This document shows, in pieces, positions 1 to 9,396 of a stretch of DNA of 64,000 nucleotides (position 1 is its first letter; each line of letters begins with the position of its first letter). Source of the DNA: Comamonadaceae bacterium (GTDB taxonomy: Bacteria; Pseudomonadota; Gammaproteobacteria; Burkholderiales; Burkholderiaceae_C); contig CANFYZ010000005.1 in assembly GCA_947451385.1 (NCBI GenBank), positions 1 to 64,000 of the forward strand, in the 5' to 3' direction. A program made the position numbers and the translations under genes. The notes under the pieces are model-generated. The model was given only the letters and a program-made list of their open reading frames with translations. It had not been told where the DNA came from and searched no databases.

Positions 1-5
1 ATGCC

Positions 6-386
6 ATGTGGGCGATCTCACAAGGGTTCGGTCCGCACACGCCAGAGGCTTGGTTGGCGTTGTCTGCGCCCATGGTCAAAACCCAAGCCGATGGCAGTCT
101 GACCCTGCACTACGACCCGGCCATTGGCGAGCCGATCCGCGCCATGACCCTGGAAGCGGCGCAAGCTGCCGAAGCCGTGCTGTGGCAAATTTACGATCAA
201 ATCACCGCGCGAACCTTGTTGCTGCGCGGCTTGGACTCGGATTTGCTTACCGCCGAAACCGCGCAGGCTATGCAACAACGTGGCCCGCAGGTCCACTTGG
301 TGGCTTGGCCTGGTGTGGGCCATGCGCCCACTTTGACGCAGCCTGAGCAAGTGCAGGCGGTGGTCGACTTTTTACTCGGACCTTGA
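6..386 (+). CDS. alpha/beta hydrolase, C-terminal part (5' end probably outside the window)
   Basis: ORF ends with a catalytic-His-like context (WPGVGHAPTL) typical of alpha/beta hydrolases; no N-terminal part visible. Confidence 0.65.
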   Translation: MWAISQGFGPHTPEAWLALSAPMVKTQADGSLTLHYDPAIGEPIRAMTLEAAQAAEAVLWQIYDQITARTLLLRGLDSDLLTAETAQAMQQRGPQVHLVAWPGVGHAPTLTQPEQVQAVVDFLLGP

Positions 387-411
387 GAGTCCAATAGGTC
401 AGCCCGCCAGC

Positions 412-2661
412 ATGAAAGTTTTTGAATCCTCTGCCGCCCGGCCTTCAACCGCCACCGCCGTGATGCGTGGTGACGCTGTGCCGACCGTGGTCGCTGTAAC
501 TTCGCAAGATCTGCCTGCACAGGCGGCCGATTTGGCGCGTGCGCGCGCTTTTGCCGAGCCGCTGCTGGCCAGCGAAACTTTGGACACCGGCGAGAACATG
601 TTGGCGCACGCGGATGCGGTGGCCGCCATTTTGCGATCCATTGGTGGCTCTGAAGCCATGCAGGCCGCGTGTTACTTGGTCTACGCCTGCGAGCACCTGA
701 ACAAACCGCAAGAAGTGATTGCCAAAGCCTTTGGCGAGAACTTCGCCAAGTTGGCGGTAGAAACCAATAAATTGGTGCATGTGCAGCGCTTGTCACGTGC
801 CGCAGGTGAGTCGGCCCAGTTGCACGACAACCCCAAATTGCAGACCGAGAACGTGCGCAAAATGCTGCTCGCTTTCAGCCGAGATTTGCGCGTGGTCATG
901 TTGCGCTTGACCTCGCGCCTGCAAACCTTGCGGCATTACGCTGCCTCCAAGCGGCCGGTGCCGCAGGCCTTGGCGCACGAGTCTTTGTCGGTGTTTGCCC
1001 CCTTGGCCAACCGCCTGGGCATTTGGCAGATCAAGTGGGAGATGGAGGACCTGGCGTTTCGCTTTTTGGAGCCTGACACCTACAAACAGATTGCCAGCCT
1101 GCTGGATGCCAAGCGCACCGAGCGTGAAGCCGGCATGCAGCAACTGCGCCAGCAATTACAGGAGGAGCTGGTGGCCAAGGGGATTGCTGCCACGGTCCAA
1201 GGCCGGCCCAAACACATCTACAGCATCGTGCGCAAAATGCGCGGCAAATCACTGGACTTTGACCGGGTGTTTGACATTCGCGCCCTGCGCGTCCTGGTGC
1301 CCGATGTCACCAGTTGCTACGCCACCTTGGCCTGGGTGCACGAGCGCTTCACGCCGTTGCATGAGGAATACGACGACTACATCGCCAAGCCCAAAAACAA
1401 CGGTTACCAGTCCTTGCACACCGTGGTGCGCGATGCCCAGGGTTTGCCGATTGAAATCCAGATCCGCACCCAGGCCATGCATGACCACGCTGAAAGTGGT
1501 GTGGCGGCCCATTGGGCCTACAAAGAGGCCGGCGCCAAGGGCTATGCCGGCGTCAGCGCCAACAGCGACTATGACGCCAAGATCGCTGTCTTGCGCCAGT
1601 TGTTGGCCTGGGAGCGCGACATTGCTGGCTCGGCTCAGCAACAAATTTCAGACAAGGCTTTGTTTGAAGACCGGATTTATGTGATGACGCCGGATGCGGC
1701 GATTGTGGAGTTGCCCCAAGGGGCCACGCCCATCGACTTTGCCTACATCGTGCACACCAACCTGGGCCACCGCTGCCGGGGCGCCCGGGTGGACGGCGCG
1801 ATGGTGCCTTTGAACACCGCCTTGCAAAACGGCCAAACGGTGGAGATCCATGCGATCAAGGAGGGCGGGCCTTCGCGCGACTGGCTCAACAGCGAACTCG
1901 GCTATTTGGTCAGCCCCCGGGCCAAAGCCAAGGTGCGGGCCTGGTTCAATGCGCAGATCACCCATGAAAATATGGCCAAGGGCCGTGAGGCCGTAGAGAA
2001 GTTGCTGCAACGCGAAGGCAAAACCGCCATCAAACTGGACGATCTGGCCGGGCAATTGGGCTTCAAATCTGCCGAAGGTTTGTTTGAGGTGGTGGGCAAA
2101 GACGAATTTTCTTTGCGCAACATCGAGACCCTGCTCAACCCCCCTGAGCCCGCGCTCACGCCCGACGAAATCGTGCTGCTGAAAAAGTCGCGCGGCTCGA
2201 ACAAAACCCAGCCGTCCAGCGTCTTGGTGGTCGGCATGGACTCCTTGCTGACGCAACTGGCACGTTGCTGCAAGCCTGCGCCGCCGGATGGCATCAGCGG
2301 GTTTGTCACGCGGGGCAAAGGGGTCAGCATCCATCGGCGCGACTGCAGCAGCTTCAAGGCCCTGGTGCAGCGCGATCCTGATCGCGTGATCGAGGTCCGG
2401 TGGGCGCAACACAAGGCGGGCGAGACCTTGGTCTACCCGGTGGATGTGGCCATCCAGGCGCAAGACCGGCAGGGCTTGCTGCGCGATATTTCCGAAGTCT
2501 TTGCCAAAGAAAAAGTCAATGTGATTGGCGTGCAAACCCAGTCGATCAAGGGCACGGCTTGGATGACCTTCACGGTCGAAGTAGCCGACTCCGGCCTGTT
2601 GCAGCGCGTGTTGATGCAAGTGGCGCAGGTACGCGGGGTCGAGGCCGCGCGCCGCCGCTGA
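412..2661 (+). CDS. relA: RelA-type GTP pyrophosphokinase ((p)ppGpp synthetase)
   Basis: 749 aa; synthetase motif EEYDDYIAKPKNNGYQSLHTVV, TGS and ACT regions; HD hydrolase motif degenerate (LVYACEH instead of LLHDVIED). Confidence 0.93.
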   Translation: MKVFESSAARPSTATAVMRGDAVPTVVAVTSQDLPAQAADLARARAFAEPLLASETLDTGENMLAHADAVAAILRSIGGSEAMQAACYLVYACEHLNKPQEVIAKAFGENFAKLAVETNKLVHVQRLSRAAGESAQLHDNPKLQTENVRKMLLAFSRDLRVVMLRLTSRLQTLRHYAASKRPVPQALAHESLSVFAPLANRLGIWQIKWEMEDLAFRFLEPDTYKQIASLLDAKRTEREAGMQQLRQQLQEELVAKGIAATVQGRPKHIYSIVRKMRGKSLDFDRVFDIRALRVLVPDVTSCYATLAWVHERFTPLHEEYDDYIAKPKNNGYQSLHTVVRDAQGLPIEIQIRTQAMHDHAESGVAAHWAYKEAGAKGYAGVSANSDYDAKIAVLRQLLAWERDIAGSAQQQISDKALFEDRIYVMTPDAAIVELPQGATPIDFAYIVHTNLGHRCRGARVDGAMVPLNTALQNGQTVEIHAIKEGGPSRDWLNSELGYLVSPRAKAKVRAWFNAQITHENMAKGREAVEKLLQREGKTAIKLDDLAGQLGFKSAEGLFEVVGKDEFSLRNIETLLNPPEPALTPDEIVLLKKSRGSNKTQPSSVLVVGMDSLLTQLARCCKPAPPDGISGFVTRGKGVSIHRRDCSSFKALVQRDPDRVIEVRWAQHKAGETLVYPVDVAIQAQDRQGLLRDISEVFAKEKVNVIGVQTQSIKGTAWMTFTVEVADSGLLQRVLMQVAQVRGVEAARRR

Positions 2662-2735
2662 CGCAGCTGGACTGATTTGCTGTGACGCCCCAGAACCGGG
2701 GGATTTCTCTGCTATGATCGCGGCTTCGAATTTGT

Positions 2736-2812
2736 AGGCGCGTAGCTCAGCTGGTTAGAGCACCACCTTGACATGGTGGGGGTCGTTGGTTCGAGTCCAA
2801 TCGCGCCTACCA
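2736..2812 (+). tRNA. tRNA-Val (GAC)
   Basis: AGGCGCG acceptor pairs CGCGCCT; D-arm GCTCAGCTGGTTAGAGC; anticodon stem-loop ACCACCTTGACATGGTGG; T-arm GTTCGAGTCC; CCA encoded. Confidence 0.96.
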
Positions 2813-2820
2813 ACTGATAT

Positions 2821-2855
2821 CCCGACACAAAATGTATTTTGTGTCGGGTTTTTTT
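2821..2855 (+). terminator. Rho-independent terminator after tRNA-Val
   Basis: CCCGACACAAAAT-GT-ATTTTGTGTCGGG followed by TTTTTTT. Confidence 0.93.
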
Positions 2856-2879
2856 ATGCCTGTTCAATCCGCTGGCGTT

Positions 2880-3173
2880 TTAAACGCCTTCAAGGATTCG
2901 AATGTCCCGCACCACCGCGTTGGTGCCCAGCGCGGCCAGGGCTTCTTGGTAGGCCGGGCTGTTGTAGGCCGACAAGGCGGCGTCTAGACTGTCAAATTCA
3001 ATCAACACGGTGCGCATTGCTTCTCCCTGCTCTTTCACCGCAGCAGGGACACCGCGAGCCAAAAATCGGCCACCTGCCGCCGTCAGGGCCGGGCCCGCCA
3101 ATTGCGCATAAGCGGCCAAAGCCGCTGTGTCGGTGACAGTTCGGTAGGCGCTGATCCAATATGCTTTGGCCAT
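2880..3173 (-). CDS. DUF1330 family protein
   Basis: 97 aa; AYWI..Y, GGRFLARG, IEFDSLDAALSAYNSPAYQEAL pattern of DUF1330. Confidence 0.85.
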   Translation of the reverse strand: MAKAYWISAYRTVTDTAALAAYAQLAGPALTAAGGRFLARGVPAAVKEQGEAMRTVLIEFDSLDAALSAYNSPAYQEALAALGTNAVVRDIRILEGV

Positions 3174-3291
3174 GACAGATATCCTTCAAGTTAAGTGGCA
3201 CGAAATTAAACCGGCCCAAGCTTAAACGGAAAAGTTGGATCTGGCTGACCGCACCGGTTTCTCTGTTCTCATTTCCTAACTGTGAGCACCC

Positions 3292-5046
3292 ATGACGAAT
3301 TCAAAGACACCACCGTCCTCTCAAAACCAGGGTCAAACTCCACAGCCTGAGGGTTTTCGCAGCGGCTTGACCAATTACGGCGATGCGGGGTTCTCGCTGT
3401 TTTTGCGCAAAGCCTTCATCAAGGGGGCCGGCTACACGGACAGTGCGCTGGACCGTCCCGTGATTGGCATTGCCAACACAGGCAGCAGCTACAACCCCTG
3501 TCACGGCAACATGCCGCAACTGATCGAGGCGGTCAAACGCGGCATTTTGATGGCGGGTGGCTTGCCCATGGACTTTCCCACCATTTCCATCGGCGAAAGT
3601 TTTGCCCAACCGACCAGCATGTATTTGCGCAACCTGATGTCCATGGACACGGAGGAAATGATTCGCGCCCAGCCCATGGATGCGGTGGTGTTGATTGGCG
3701 GCTGCGACAAAACCGTTCCCGCCCAGTTGATGGGGGCGGCTTCTTCAGGATTGCCCAGCATTCAATTGATCACGGGGGCCATGTTGACCGGCTCTCACCG
3801 CGGCGAGGTGGTGGGCGCCTGTACCGACTGCCGGCGTTATTGGGGACGCTTTCGCGCTGAGGAAATTGACCACGCTGAAATTGAAGAGGTGAATAACCGC
3901 TTGGTGCCCAGTGTGGGTACCTGCTCGGTCATGGGCACGGCCAGCACCATGGCCTGTATTGCCGAAGCCTTGGGCATGACCGTGCCGGGCGGTGCCTCAC
4001 CGCCAGCGGTGACGTCCGACCGCATGCGCATTGCCGAAGAAACCGGTGTTCAAGCGGTGCGTATGGCGCAAAGTGGCTTGACGATTGACAAAATTCTGAC
4101 CCCTGCGGCTTTCAAAAACGCCATGGTGGTCTTGCTGGCCATCGGCGGCTCAACCAATGGCATCGTGCATTTGGCCGCCATTGCGGGGCGCATGGGCTTG
4201 ACCGTGGACCTGGCCGAACTGGACCGCATGGGGCGCGACACGCCGGTGCTGGTGGATCTGAAACCCTCTGGCGATCATTACATGGAGCACTTTCATGCGG
4301 CCGGTGGCATGGGTACTTTGCTCCGAGAACTCAAGCCCCTGCTGGCGCTGGAGGCGATGACGGTGACCGGTCGTACTTTGGGGGAAGAAATCGATCGCGC
4401 GGGCGCGCCATTCAAACAAGCCGTGATTCGCCCGCTGAACAATCCGATTTACCCGCAAGGCGGCATTGCCTATTTGAAGGGCAACCTGGCGCCGGGTGGC
4501 GCCATCATCAAACAGTCGGCCGCCAGTCCGGCTTTGATGGAGCACGAAGGCCGGGCGGTGGTCTTTGAAAATTTAGAAGACATGGCCCTGCGAATTGATG
4601 ACTTGAACTTGGATGTTCAAGCCGATGATGTGTTGGTCTTGAAAAACATCGGCCCGTTGGGCGGGCCTGGCATGCCTGAGGCCGGCTACATCCCGATCCC
4701 CAAAAAGCTCGCCTTGCAAGGCGTGAAGGACATGGTGCGGATGTCGGATGGACGCATGAGCGGCACCGCGTTTGGCACCATCGTGCTGCATGTCATGCCG
4801 GAGTCTGCGTTGGGCGGCCCTTTGGCCTGCGTACAAAATGGAGACCGCATTCGGCTGAGTGTGTCAAGGCGTGAAATTTCTTTGTTGGTTGATGACGCAG
4901 AAATGGCGCGACGCATGGCGGCCGCCCCAGCCACCCGGCCGACGGCGGCGCGCGGCTACCGCAAATTATTTTTGCAGTCGGTGACGCAAGCTGACCAAGG
5001 CGTGGATTTTGACTTTTTACAAGCTAACCCCAAGCAGGAGACATGA
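3292..5046 (+). CDS. IlvD/Edd family dehydratase (likely sugar-acid dehydratase clade)
   Basis: 584 aa; GCDKTVPAQLMGAAS, GTCSVMGTASTMA, GGSTNGIVHLAAIAGR, MSDGRMSGTAFG motifs. Confidence 0.9.
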   Translation: MTNSKTPPSSQNQGQTPQPEGFRSGLTNYGDAGFSLFLRKAFIKGAGYTDSALDRPVIGIANTGSSYNPCHGNMPQLIEAVKRGILMAGGLPMDFPTISIGESFAQPTSMYLRNLMSMDTEEMIRAQPMDAVVLIGGCDKTVPAQLMGAASSGLPSIQLITGAMLTGSHRGEVVGACTDCRRYWGRFRAEEIDHAEIEEVNNRLVPSVGTCSVMGTASTMACIAEALGMTVPGGASPPAVTSDRMRIAEETGVQAVRMAQSGLTIDKILTPAAFKNAMVVLLAIGGSTNGIVHLAAIAGRMGLTVDLAELDRMGRDTPVLVDLKPSGDHYMEHFHAAGGMGTLLRELKPLLALEAMTVTGRTLGEEIDRAGAPFKQAVIRPLNNPIYPQGGIAYLKGNLAPGGAIIKQSAASPALMEHEGRAVVFENLEDMALRIDDLNLDVQADDVLVLKNIGPLGGPGMPEAGYIPIPKKLALQGVKDMVRMSDGRMSGTAFGTIVLHVMPESALGGPLACVQNGDRIRLSVSRREISLLVDDAEMARRMAAAPATRPTAARGYRKLFLQSVTQADQGVDFDFLQANPKQET

Positions 5047-5837
5047 TGACCGAACGCAAAGTGGCACTCATTACGGGATCGGGCACCGGCGTTGGTGCCG
5101 CAACCGCCTTGATGTTGGCCGAACGTGGCTACAACGTGATGATCAATTATTCGCGGAGTGCGGCTGAAGCCCAGGCCTCACAAGCCGCCTGTGCCCAAGC
5201 GGGCGCCGACACGCTGCTGATGCAAGGTGACGTGGCCAGTGACTCGGATTGCAAGGCGTTGATGCAGGCGACCATCGATCGGTGGGGGCGTATCGATACC
5301 CTGGTCAACAATGCCGGCGTCAGCACTTTCACCGGGGCGGCCAATTGGGATGTGCTGGACATGGAGACCTTCTCCCGGATTTTTGCTGTCAACTCGGTTG
5401 GCGCGTTTCAAATGGTGCGTGCTTGCGCCCCCCACTTGAAGGCCAGCAAGGGCAGTGTGGTCAATGTTTCTTCGATTGCGGGCTCGTTGGGCATCGGCTC
5501 CTCGGTTCCTTACATTGCTTCCAAAGGCGCTTTGAATTCCATGACCCTGTATTTGGCCCGGGCTCTGGCGCCTGAGATTCGCGTCAATGCCGTGTGCCCA
5601 GGACTGATCACTTCACGCTGGTTTGTCGATGGCTTGGGTCAAGCCGGTTTCGACAAAGTCAAAGCCATCACCGAATCGATCGCCCCCTTGGAGCGCGCCA
5701 GCACGCCCGAGGATGTGGCGGAGGCCATTGTCTGGTTGATCACAGGCGCGCGCACCGTGACCGGGGAGCTGATGTTGTTGGATGGCGGGGTGCATTTGGG
5801 CGGCGCTAAAGTGCAAGTTCCACGACGTGCCAATTGA
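5043..5837 (+). CDS. SDR family oxidoreductase
   Basis: TGSGTGVGAATAL Rossmann motif, NNAGVS, YIASKGAL; overlaps the preceding stop codon. Confidence 0.9.
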   Translation: MMTERKVALITGSGTGVGAATALMLAERGYNVMINYSRSAAEAQASQAACAQAGADTLLMQGDVASDSDCKALMQATIDRWGRIDTLVNNAGVSTFTGAANWDVLDMETFSRIFAVNSVGAFQMVRACAPHLKASKGSVVNVSSIAGSLGIGSSVPYIASKGALNSMTLYLARALAPEIRVNAVCPGLITSRWFVDGLGQAGFDKVKAITESIAPLERASTPEDVAEAIVWLITGARTVTGELMLLDGGVHLGGAKVQVPRRAN

Positions 5838-5871
5838 TCACCCATTTCGCTTCATTGCAGACCCTGCCGGC

Positions 5872-7002
5872 ATGACCACGCTGCCCCAACTCCCCCTGCC
5901 CGAGGGCGTGCAGTCACGCTCCTTGTCCCTGTCGACTGGCTTGCAGATGCATATATTGGAGGCGGGTCGACCTTCAGCGGGGGCGCCGTCCAAGCCTCTG
6001 GTGCTGCTTTTGCATGGTTTCCCCGAGCTGGCCTACAGCTGGCGGCACCAACTGCAGGCTTTGGCGCAAGCGGGCTTCCATGTCGTGGCGCCTGATCAAC
6101 GGGGGTATGGCCGGACGACCGGGAGTGACGACCGCTACGACGGCGATTGGCGTGCCAGTGGCATGCTGGCCTTGGTGAACGACGTTTTGGCTTTGGTGCA
6201 AGCCCTGGGTCATGGCCAAGTCAAGGCCGTGATCGGTCATGATTTTGGCTCGCCGGTTGCAGCCTGGTGTGCCTTGACCCGGCCCGATGTTTTTCAAAGT
6301 GTGGTGATGATGAGTGCCCCATTTGGCGGGCCCCCTGACGCTGCTACTGCATCTCAAGCCCACGAGTTCTTGTTGCGTGAAGTGCAGGCCCTGCACCAGC
6401 TCGACCCACCCCGACTGCATTACCAGTGGTACTACGCACAGCCCCAAGCCAACACCGACATGTGGCAAGCGCCACAGGGGGTGCATGATTTCTTGCGCGC
6501 TTACTACCATGTGAAAAGTGCGGACTGGCCAGAAAACCACCCCGTCCCCCTGAAGGCGTGGAAAGCCGAACATTTGGCCTTCTTGCCGCATTACTACGTC
6601 ATGCCACTGCATGCGACCATGCCGCAGGCGGTCGCCCCCGACATGCCGTCCGCTCCCCAAATTCAGGCTTGTCGGTGGTTGTCCGAGGCCGATCTCTCGG
6701 TCTACGCCCAAGAATATGCGCGTCGCGGTTTTCAGGGGGGCTTGCAGTGGTACCGCTGCTCAACGGACCCGGCGCACTTCGTTGGGTTGTCGCAGTTCAG
6801 CGGCCAGCAGATCCGTGTGCCCAGCGCCTTTATAGCGGGGGCGGCAGATTGGGGCGTTTACCAGTCGCCTGGGGCATTTGAAAAAATGCAGCGGGTTTGC
6901 ACCGACATGCGCTTCTGTCAAATCCTGCCGGGTGCGGGTCATTGGGTGCAGCAAGAACAAGCGCAACAGGTGAACCAGTTGTTGTTGAAATTTTTGACCT
7001 GA
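5872..7002 (+). CDS. alpha/beta hydrolase (epoxide-hydrolase-like)
   Basis: LLLHGFPELAYSWRHQ, GHDFGS nucleophile elbow, GAGHWVQQEQ; start moved from 5782 to the internal ATG. Confidence 0.85.
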   Translation: MTTLPQLPLPEGVQSRSLSLSTGLQMHILEAGRPSAGAPSKPLVLLLHGFPELAYSWRHQLQALAQAGFHVVAPDQRGYGRTTGSDDRYDGDWRASGMLALVNDVLALVQALGHGQVKAVIGHDFGSPVAAWCALTRPDVFQSVVMMSAPFGGPPDAATASQAHEFLLREVQALHQLDPPRLHYQWYYAQPQANTDMWQAPQGVHDFLRAYYHVKSADWPENHPVPLKAWKAEHLAFLPHYYVMPLHATMPQAVAPDMPSAPQIQACRWLSEADLSVYAQEYARRGFQGGLQWYRCSTDPAHFVGLSQFSGQQIRVPSAFIAGAADWGVYQSPGAFEKMQRVCTDMRFCQILPGAGHWVQQEQAQQVNQLLLKFLT

Positions 7003-7112
7003 ATTCCACCTGCCCATTCAAATCTGAAAAGGGCAGGGCGAATGTGCTGGGGTACTTGGTCACCCTTGAGGGTAAACCTTGGGCTCTAAGCGCTTGGCCA
7101 CTCCTTAAAATA

Positions 7113-7127
7113 TGTTGCGGCGCAACA
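7113..7127. promoter_or_regulatory. candidate operator palindrome upstream of phaR
   Basis: TGTTGC-GGC-GCAACA inverted repeat about 60 bp upstream of the phaR start. Confidence 0.4.
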
Positions 7128-7183
7128 CGTTAGATCAACACGTCAAGTCTCTTGGCGCATAGGGGCTCACAGAGGAATTTCAA

Positions 7184-7729
7184 GTGCCAGCTAAATCAAC
7201 TTCTCCGCATTCGGCAACCCGTGAGGGCGCTCGGCGCGTGATCAAAAAATATCCGAATCGCCGGTTATACGACACCACCACGTCCGCTTACATCACCTTG
7301 AGTGAAATCAAAAATCTGGTGATGGAGAGTCAGGACTTTGTGGTGACCGACGCCAAAACAGGTGAGGATTTAACGCGGTCCATGCTGTTGCAAATCATCT
7401 TAGAGGCAGAGGCTGCTGGCGCTCCGATGTTCAGCGAGGCCGTATTGGCCAACATCATTCGCTTTTATGGCCACGCGATGCAGGGATTTATGGGCAAGTA
7501 TTTGGAGAGCAATGTCCAGTCTTTCATGGACATGCAGTCGCAATTGGGCGACAGCCAAAAAGGAGTCAGCCCAGAAATTTGGACCCAATTCATGAACGCC
7601 CAGTCGCCCATGATGCAGAACATGTTGGGCGCTTATGTCCAGCAATCACAAAGTATGTTGGGACAAATGCAAGAGCAGATGCAAAAACAAACTGAGCAGA
7701 TGCTGGGCGCTTTGGGGATCAAAAAATAA
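7184..7729 (+). CDS. phaR: polyhydroxyalkanoate synthesis repressor PhaR
   Basis: [23 protein letters not shown]-terminal PHB/PHA accumulation regulator domain; GTG start. Confidence 0.93.
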   Translation: MPAKSTSPHSATREGARRVIKKYPNRRLYDTTTSAYITLSEIKNLVMESQDFVVTDAKTGEDLTRSMLLQIILEAEAAGAPMFSEAVLANIIRFYGHAMQGFMGKYLESNVQSFMDMQSQLGDSQKGVSPEIWTQFMNAQSPMMQNMLGAYVQQSQSMLGQMQEQMQKQTEQMLGALGIKK

Positions 7730-7769
7730 GCAGGCTTTGAATGTCCGTTTTTACTGGGACAATGTGGGG

Positions 7770-9179
7770 ATGAGCGAAACCACGACCACGACATTACCTG
7801 TCCACACAGGGCCAGCGCCACGCATTGGGTTTGTGAGCCTGGGCTGCCCCAAAGCCTTGACCGATTCAGAACTGATTCTCACCCAGTTGAGCGCGGAGGG
7901 TTACCAAACCGCCAAGACGTTTGACGGTGCCGATTTAGTGATTGTCAACACCTGCGGCTTCATTGACGATGCCGTCAAGGAGAGTTTGGACACCATTGCC
8001 GAAGCCTTGAATGCGAATGGCAAAGTGATTGTGACCGGTTGCTTGGGGGCCAAAACAGGCGAGTCGGGTGGCAACATGGTGCGCGAGGTGCACCCCAGTG
8101 TTTTGGCTGTGACCGGCCCCCACGCGACCCAAGAGGTGATGGACGCGGTGCATGCCCATCTGCCTAAACCCCACGATCCTTTTTTGGATTTGGTGCCCAA
8201 TGCGTTTGGTGCCGCAGGGTTGAAATTAACGCCACGACATTACGCCTATTTGAAGATCAGCGAAGGCTGCAATCACCGTTGTACGTTTTGCATCATCCCG
8301 TCAATGCGCGGTGATTTGGTGTCTCGCCCCATTGGCGATGTGCTCAAGGAAGCCAAAGCCTTGTTTGAGGGGGGAGTGAAGGAGCTGTTGGTCATCAGCC
8401 AGGACACTTCGGCGTATGGCGTGGATGTCAAATACCGAACCGGTTTCTGGGATGGCAAACCCATCAAAACCAGGATGCTGGAGTTGGTGCAAACTTTGGG
8501 CGACATGGCGCAAGCGCACGGCGCCTGGGTGCGGTTGCATTACGTGTATCCCTATCCGAGCGTGGATGAGGTGATTCCCTTGATGGCCAGTGGTTTGGTC
8601 TTGCCCTATTTGGATGTGCCTTTTCAGCACAGCCACCCCGACGTGCTGCGCCGCATGAAGCGCCCCGCCAGTGGCGAGAGAAATTTAGAGCGCATCCAAC
8701 GCTGGCGCGAGATGTGCCCCCAGCTGGTGATTCGCAGCACCTTCATCGCGGGTTTTCCGGGTGAAACCGAGGAAGAGTTTGAGCACGTGCTGAACTTTTT
8801 GCGGGAAGCGCAAATTGACCGTGCGGGCTGCTTTGCTTACAGCCCTGTGCAAGGGGCTGCCGCCAACGCGCTGCCAGGCATGTTGCCCGAGGCTGTGCGT
8901 GAAGAGCGGCGATCGCGCTTCATGGCCGTGGCCGAAGAAGTTTCTGTGGCGCGTTTGCGCAACCGTTTAGGCGCCACCATGCAGGTATTGGTCGACTCGG
9001 CGCCGGCCCTGGGGCGCAAAGGCGGGACGGGCCGCAGCTACGCCGATGCGCCTGAGATTGATGGGGTGGTGCATTTGTTGCCGCCCGAAAAAATGAGCAA
9101 AACCCTGAAAGTGGGCGAGTTCACCTCGGCTCGGATCGTCGATGTGCGTGGTCATGACCTGGTCGGAGTGCCCGTTTGA
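7770..9179 (+). CDS. rimO: ribosomal protein S12 methylthiotransferase RimO
   Basis: [15 protein letters not shown], radical-SAM [18 protein letters not shown]; start moved from 7635 to ATG at 7770. Confidence 0.95.
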   Translation: MSETTTTTLPVHTGPAPRIGFVSLGCPKALTDSELILTQLSAEGYQTAKTFDGADLVIVNTCGFIDDAVKESLDTIAEALNANGKVIVTGCLGAKTGESGGNMVREVHPSVLAVTGPHATQEVMDAVHAHLPKPHDPFLDLVPNAFGAAGLKLTPRHYAYLKISEGCNHRCTFCIIPSMRGDLVSRPIGDVLKEAKALFEGGVKELLVISQDTSAYGVDVKYRTGFWDGKPIKTRMLELVQTLGDMAQAHGAWVRLHYVYPYPSVDEVIPLMASGLVLPYLDVPFQHSHPDVLRRMKRPASGERNLERIQRWREMCPQLVIRSTFIAGFPGETEEEFEHVLNFLREAQIDRAGCFAYSPVQGAAANALPGMLPEAVREERRSRFMAVAEEVSVARLRNRLGATMQVLVDSAPALGRKGGTGRSYADAPEIDGVVHLLPPEKMSKTLKVGEFTSARIVDVRGHDLVGVPV

Positions 9180-9199
9180 GCCTTCAAACAGGCGAAAAA

Positions 9200-9228
9200 A
9201 AACCGCAGAGTCTGCGGTTTAATTTGTT
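9200..9228. terminator. probable bidirectional terminator between rimO and tRNA-Leu
   Basis: AAACCGCAGA/TCTGCGGTTT hairpin with flanking A and T runs. Confidence 0.75.
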
Positions 9229-9278
9229 TTTCAATGACACGGTGACGTCATTCAAGCTCAATCAAAAATGTTTAAACT

Positions 9279-9363
<85 letters not shown>

Positions 9364-9396
9364 ATCTCAGGAAAGTTAGGATTATATATCAAAAAA

